Shown one piece after another: positions 51,404 through 53,851 of a stretch of DNA of 53,851 nt (position 1 is its first letter; each line of letters opens with the position of its first letter). The notes below the pieces were generated by a model that saw only the letters and a program-made list of their open reading frames with translations, had not been told where the DNA came from and made no database searches. The stretch is from Erythrobacter sp. (GTDB lineage Bacteria > Pseudomonadota > Alphaproteobacteria > Sphingomonadales > Sphingomonadaceae). The stretch is from NCBI GenBank assembly GCA_030148605.1, contig JASBTD010000006.1, positions 1 through 53,851 of the forward strand. The letters run 5' to 3'. The position numbers were made by a program, and so were the translations under genes.

Positions 51404-52870
51404 TTAACTTTCAAGCTGCCGCAAAAGGCTGCGCACATCGCCATCCATATCGGCATCGCGCTTGCGCAGATCTTCGATCAACCGCACCGCGTGAATAACC
51501 GTGGAATGGTCACGCCCGCCGAACTTGCGCCCGATTTCGGGGTAGCTGCGCGGGGTCAGCACCTTGGCCAGATACATCGCCACCTGACGCGGGCGCACGA
51601 CCGCACGCGCGCGGCGCTTGGATGACATTTCGCTACGGTCGATGCGGTAGAACTGGCACACGGTGCGCTGGATTTCGTCGATGGTGATCCGGCGGCGGTT
51701 GGCTGAGAGGATATCGGTCAGCTGCTCTTCCGCCAGATTGAGCGAAACTTCCTGACCCGTCAGCTGCGCATAGGCGATCAGCTTGTTGAGGCCACCCACC
51801 AGTTCGCGCACATTGCGCGTGATGGTGCGGGCAAGAAAATCGATCACATCATCCGGCACATCGAGCGGCGCAAAACGCGTAAGTTTCGATTCGAGGATCG
51901 AACGGCGCAATTCGATATCGGCAGCCTGAATGTCTGCCACCAGGCCCATCGACAAGCGTGAAAGCAGGCGCGGTTCAACCCCGTCCAATGCCTGCGGGGC
52001 GCGATCAGCTGCAAAGACCAGCCGCTTGCCTTCCGCCAGCAGCGCATCGATCGTGTAAAGCAGTTCTTCCTGCGCGCTCGCCTTGCCAATGATGAACTGG
52101 ATATCATCGACCAACAGCAGGTCGAAGCTGCGCAGGCGCGCCTTGAATTCGATCATCTGGTTGGCTTTGAGCGCCTGGACGAATTCGACCATGAAACGTT
52201 CAGCGCTGCAATAGAAGATGCGCGCGCGCGGGTGTGCGGAAAGATAGGCGTGGCCGATGGCGTGCAACAGGTGCGTCTTGCCTTGGCCGGTCGCGCCCTT
52301 GAGATAGAGCGGCGAGAATTGCGGCTGCTCGGTTGCGGCCATCCGCTCTGCCGCGTTCTTGGCCAGCACATTGGCTTCGCCGGTTACGAAAGCGGCGAAG
52401 GTGAGCGAGGGGTCGAGCCCGACCGAGCTGGTGAAACCGGCATCACCGATTGTGCCGGCTGCGACTGCGATCACGCTGGTGTCGAGCCCGTCATTGGCAG
52501 GGCGGCGGCCATTGTCGAGCATGAGCTCAGGCAATTGGCGGCGGCCAGGATGAACCGAGATGCGGACCTTGCGCACTTCGCTGCGCATGATTTTCCAGGC
52601 AAGCTGCAAACGGTCATGGAACCGGTCATTGACCCAATTCGCAGAGAATTCTGTCGGCAGGTAAAGGTCGAGCGTCCCTGTCTCTTTGCAGATACCGCCA
52701 AGCTGGATCGGCTTGATCCACTGGCTGTGCAATTGATGGCCCAGATCCTTGCGAAGCCCCTGGCTGATATCGGCCCAGTCGGCGGCGAGGTTTACGGCTT
52801 CGGAATCCTCCATCAGATCTTCATCGACTTTCCGCTTTGCCACCCTCGCCTTGTCATTATCCTGGACCAT
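51404..52870 (-). CDS. dnaA: chromosomal replication initiator DnaA
   Basis: The 488-residue protein contains domain I (about 28-110), a short linker, the AAA+ domain with Walker A GATGQGKT at 192-199 and Walker B DLLLVDDIQF near 250, and domain IV with the DnaA-box reading helix GRDHSTVIHAVRLIEDLRK. The usual Gly-x-Gly-Leu-Gly-Lys-Thr loop reads Gly-Ala-Thr-Gly-Gln-Gly-Lys-Thr here, still a valid P-loop. The start is ATG 52870 or possibly ATG 52813 (MEDSEAVNLAADWADI), where the conserved part begins. The gene is single, between rpsT and moeB, not beside dnaN. Confidence 0.96.
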   Translation of the reverse strand: MVQDNDKARVAKRKVDEDLMEDSEAVNLAADWADISQGLRKDLGHQLHSQWIKPIQLGGICKETGTLDLYLPTEFSANWVNDRFHDRLQLAWKIMRSEVRKVRISVHPGRRQLPELMLDNGRRPANDGLDTSVIAVAAGTIGDAGFTSSVGLDPSLTFAAFVTGEANVLAKNAAERMAATEQPQFSPLYLKGATGQGKTHLLHAIGHAYLSAHPRARIFYCSAERFMVEFVQALKANQMIEFKARLRSFDLLLVDDIQFIIGKASAQEELLYTIDALLAEGKRLVFAADRAPQALDGVEPRLLSRLSMGLVADIQAADIELRRSILESKLTRFAPLDVPDDVIDFLARTITRNVRELVGGLNKLIAYAQLTGQEVSLNLAEEQLTDILSANRRRITIDEIQRTVCQFYRIDRSEMSSKRRARAVVRPRQVAMYLAKVLTPRSYPEIGRKFGGRDHSTVIHAVRLIEDLRKRDADMDGDVRSLLRQLES

Positions 52871-52950
52871 TCCCCAACCAATCCTGTCACACCCCGGTCA
52901 AACGCCAGGTCATTCAAATTCGACCAACGATAGGCAAAGCTTCGCCACTA

Positions 52951-52971
52951 TGCGGAAACGGAATTTCCGCA
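52951..52971. promoter_or_regulatory. palindromic operator-like site upstream of dnaA
   Basis: TGCGGAAA (52951-52958) is inverted perfectly as TTTCCGCA (52964-52971) across CGGAA. It lies 81 bases upstream of the longer dnaA start, a common place for an operator. The binding protein is unknown; it does not match CtrA (TTAA-N7-TTAA) or DnaA sites. Confidence 0.55.
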
Positions 52972-53245
52972 CATCCCCCCATCGCTCCAGCTTGTAAATG
53001 CCTGGGCTGTCCCGCCCCCGGCAATTTCGATTTATGGCCGCCTGACCGAAGAGCGCAAGTGTGGAAATGTAAAAAAAGAGAAATATTTCGGTTGACTCGC
53101 CGCAAACCCGCAGGCTTGCGTTGAAGTTATTGAAAACACATGATTTGGCCCATTTGAGCGATGCGAATCGTGGAAAGTCCTAGGGTTATCGGCAAGCCGC
53201 AAGTCAGGCTTCGCTGAATCGAGCAGCGGATGCCGCGCAAAAGAA

Positions 53246-53275
53246 AAGGGCCGCGCTCTAACCGAGCCGACCCTT
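53246..53275 (-). terminator. intrinsic terminator of rpsT
   Basis: On the minus strand AAGGGTCGGCTC pairs with GAGCGCGGCCCTT across a short GGTTA loop, with one or two mismatches, followed by TTTCTTTT. It starts 41 bases after the rpsT stop. Confidence 0.78.
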
Positions 53276-53315
53276 GTCTGGTTTTGAGCCCTGCGAAGGG
53301 CGATTCAAAAGCGAA

Positions 53316-53576
53316 TCAGAGTGCTGCGACTCGCTTCGAAAGACGTGACATCTTGCGTGCCACAGTGTTCTTGTGAAGCACGCCGCGTGCAACACCGCGA
53401 GCCATTTCAGGCTGGGCTGCTTTCAGAGCTTCAGCTGCTGCTGCCTTGTCACCGGCTTCGCATGCTGCTTCGACCTTCTTCACGAAGCCGCGGATGCGGC
53501 TGACGCGCGCGCCATTGATCTCTGCGCGGCGGTTGTTGCGACGGATGCGCTTTTTTGCTTGCGGCGTATTGGCCAT
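53316..53576 (-). CDS. rpsT: 30S ribosomal protein S20
   Basis: The 86-residue basic protein begins [20 protein letters not shown] and ends [20 protein letters not shown], the S20 pattern. It is a single gene with its own terminator. Its closeness to dnaA, both leftward, is a common alphaproteobacterial arrangement. Confidence 0.97.
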   Translation of the reverse strand: MANTPQAKKRIRRNNRRAEINGARVSRIRGFVKKVEAACEAGDKAAAAEALKAAQPEMARGVARGVLHKNTVARKMSRLSKRVAAL

Positions 53577-53734
53577 AACTTCGTTCTATCTCGCGTTCTG
53601 TGATGGCCGTAAAACAGGCCGAATGTTTACTCGGTAATTTTCGAAAGTCGGCGATTCACCGCCGGAAAGGCGCGCACATAGTTTGTCATGTCAGGAAAGG
53701 CAAGTGTTTAGCTAGGGAGTTTGGAGTCTTCGCT

Positions 53735-53779
53735 GCGGGCGGATCGCACATCCGTGCGATCCTTGCGGCTCCAGCCCGC
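53735..53779. repeat. two-armed palindromic element at the right end
   Basis: An inner perfect stem GGATCGCAC (53741-53749) and GTGCGATCC (53754-53762) has a four-base loop. An outer stem GCGGGC (53735-53740) and GCCCGC (53774-53779) encloses it. This resembles REP-type elements. No gene lies between here and rpsT. Confidence 0.65.
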
Positions 53780-53843
53780 TCCCCCGCCCAACCCCCGATC
53801 ATGCCCTGAAACCCTCGGGGGGGGTGGGGGGGGGGTGCGGGCC
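53774..53843. repeat. C-run/G-run inverted repeat at the window end
   Basis: GCCCGCTCCCCCGCCCAACC and the following Cs (53774-53796) are imperfectly complementary to a G-rich run with eight G (53817-53824), T, ten G (53826-53835) and TGCGGGC. GCCCGC at 53774-53779 can pair either with this arm or with the neighbouring outer stem. The G-runs could also form quadruplexes. The exact number of Gs may be a sequencing uncertainty. Confidence 0.5.
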
Positions 53844-53851
53844 GGCACCGT

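Larger units (their letters stand above)
52871..53315. other. dnaA-rpsT intergenic region
   Basis: These 445 bases hold no gene. They contain the rpsT terminator at the right and an AT-rich core (53060-53092). The palindrome at 52951-52971 is listed separately. Single near-matches to DnaA boxes are seen (TTATCGGCA at about 53186 and TGTGGAAAT at about 53060). No perfect TTATCCACA box was found. The dnaA promoter must lie here; a TTGCGC-17-ATAAAT pair on the minus strand near 53032-53060 is only a weak candidate. Confidence 0.5.

Noticed and set aside
52871..53315. Classical oriC with perfect TTATCCACA boxes upstream of dnaA
   Set aside because: No perfect box seen by reading; only isolated near-matches, so no origin is claimed here.
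1..53851. tRNA, rRNA or CRISPR array
   Set aside because: No cloverleaf with a TTCGA arm and matching acceptor, no rRNA signature and no regularly spaced identical repeats were recognised; a covariance-model search would settle small RNAs.

Overview
The window looks like chromosomal DNA of a high-GC alphaproteobacterium of the order Sphingomonadales, most like the Erythrobacteraceae. The clues are the gene families (UPF0262, a CC_3452-type small secreted protein, DUF3604, DUF6491-like, many TonB/lipoprotein envelope genes), the rpmH-rnpA-yidD-yidC-engB block, a nearby dnaA, and three kinds of intergenic palindromic repeats of the type I know from sphingomonad genomes. No rRNA, tRNA or CRISPR array was seen.

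Layout. (1) 1-7.5 kb: a broken IS3-type transposase end, then a compact sucrose/fructan utilisation locus. A GPH-type sugar/H+ symporter and a LacI-family regulator run leftward. A TonB-dependent receptor, a GH68 fructosyl hydrolase without a signal peptide and a ROK fructokinase run rightward. Two LacI-type palindromes lie in the divergent promoter. (2) 7.7-9.7 kb: a scarred polysaccharide remnant holding a TPR fragment, a wecB-like epimerase with a foreign N-terminal tail, and the first quarter of a nucleotide-sugar dehydrogenase. (3) 9.9-15.3 kb: an AMACR-type racemase and a MaoC protein, then a DUF3604 lipoprotein, a membrane-anchored parvulin and a HupE/UreJ protein in one tight run. (4) 15.2-20.3 kb: a TetR-controlled exporter with all four parts (FtsX-like permease, ATPase, HlyD-type adaptor, outer-membrane factor). 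(5) 20.4-31.7 kb: housekeeping genes (ftsH, rpoZ, phospholipase-D-like enzyme, dnaB, UPF0262, GH25-like, cdd, M14 peptidase, DUF4136, galE). (6) 31.7-39 kb: rpmJ, HAD hydrolase, CC_3452-like, HxlR regulator, comM, then rpmH-rnpA-yidD-yidC-engB. (7) 39-51 kb: VOC, FadL, GST, S1/P1 nuclease, dapE, a dicarboxylate symporter, small envelope proteins, nth, ZIP, dapB, sirtuin, MFS and moeB. (8) 51.3-53.9 kb: dnaA and rpsT, with unusual phased repeats and palindromes around them.

How the genes fit together. Sucrose or a fructo-oligosaccharide would cross the outer membrane by the receptor and the inner membrane by the symporter. It would then be split by GH68, and the fructose phosphorylated by the kinase, all under the LacI-type repressor. 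The TetR gene and the exporter share a short divergent region with two near-identical 16-bp palindromes, so the repressor probably controls both sides. The DUF3604-parvulin-HupE run is the best candidate for a poorly described functional unit: an exported metal-site lipoprotein, a periplasmic chaperone and a polytopic membrane partner. The most unusual non-coding signals are an 11-12 bp phased CTGT array between moeB and dnaA, and a competing-hairpin region between rpmH and rnpA.
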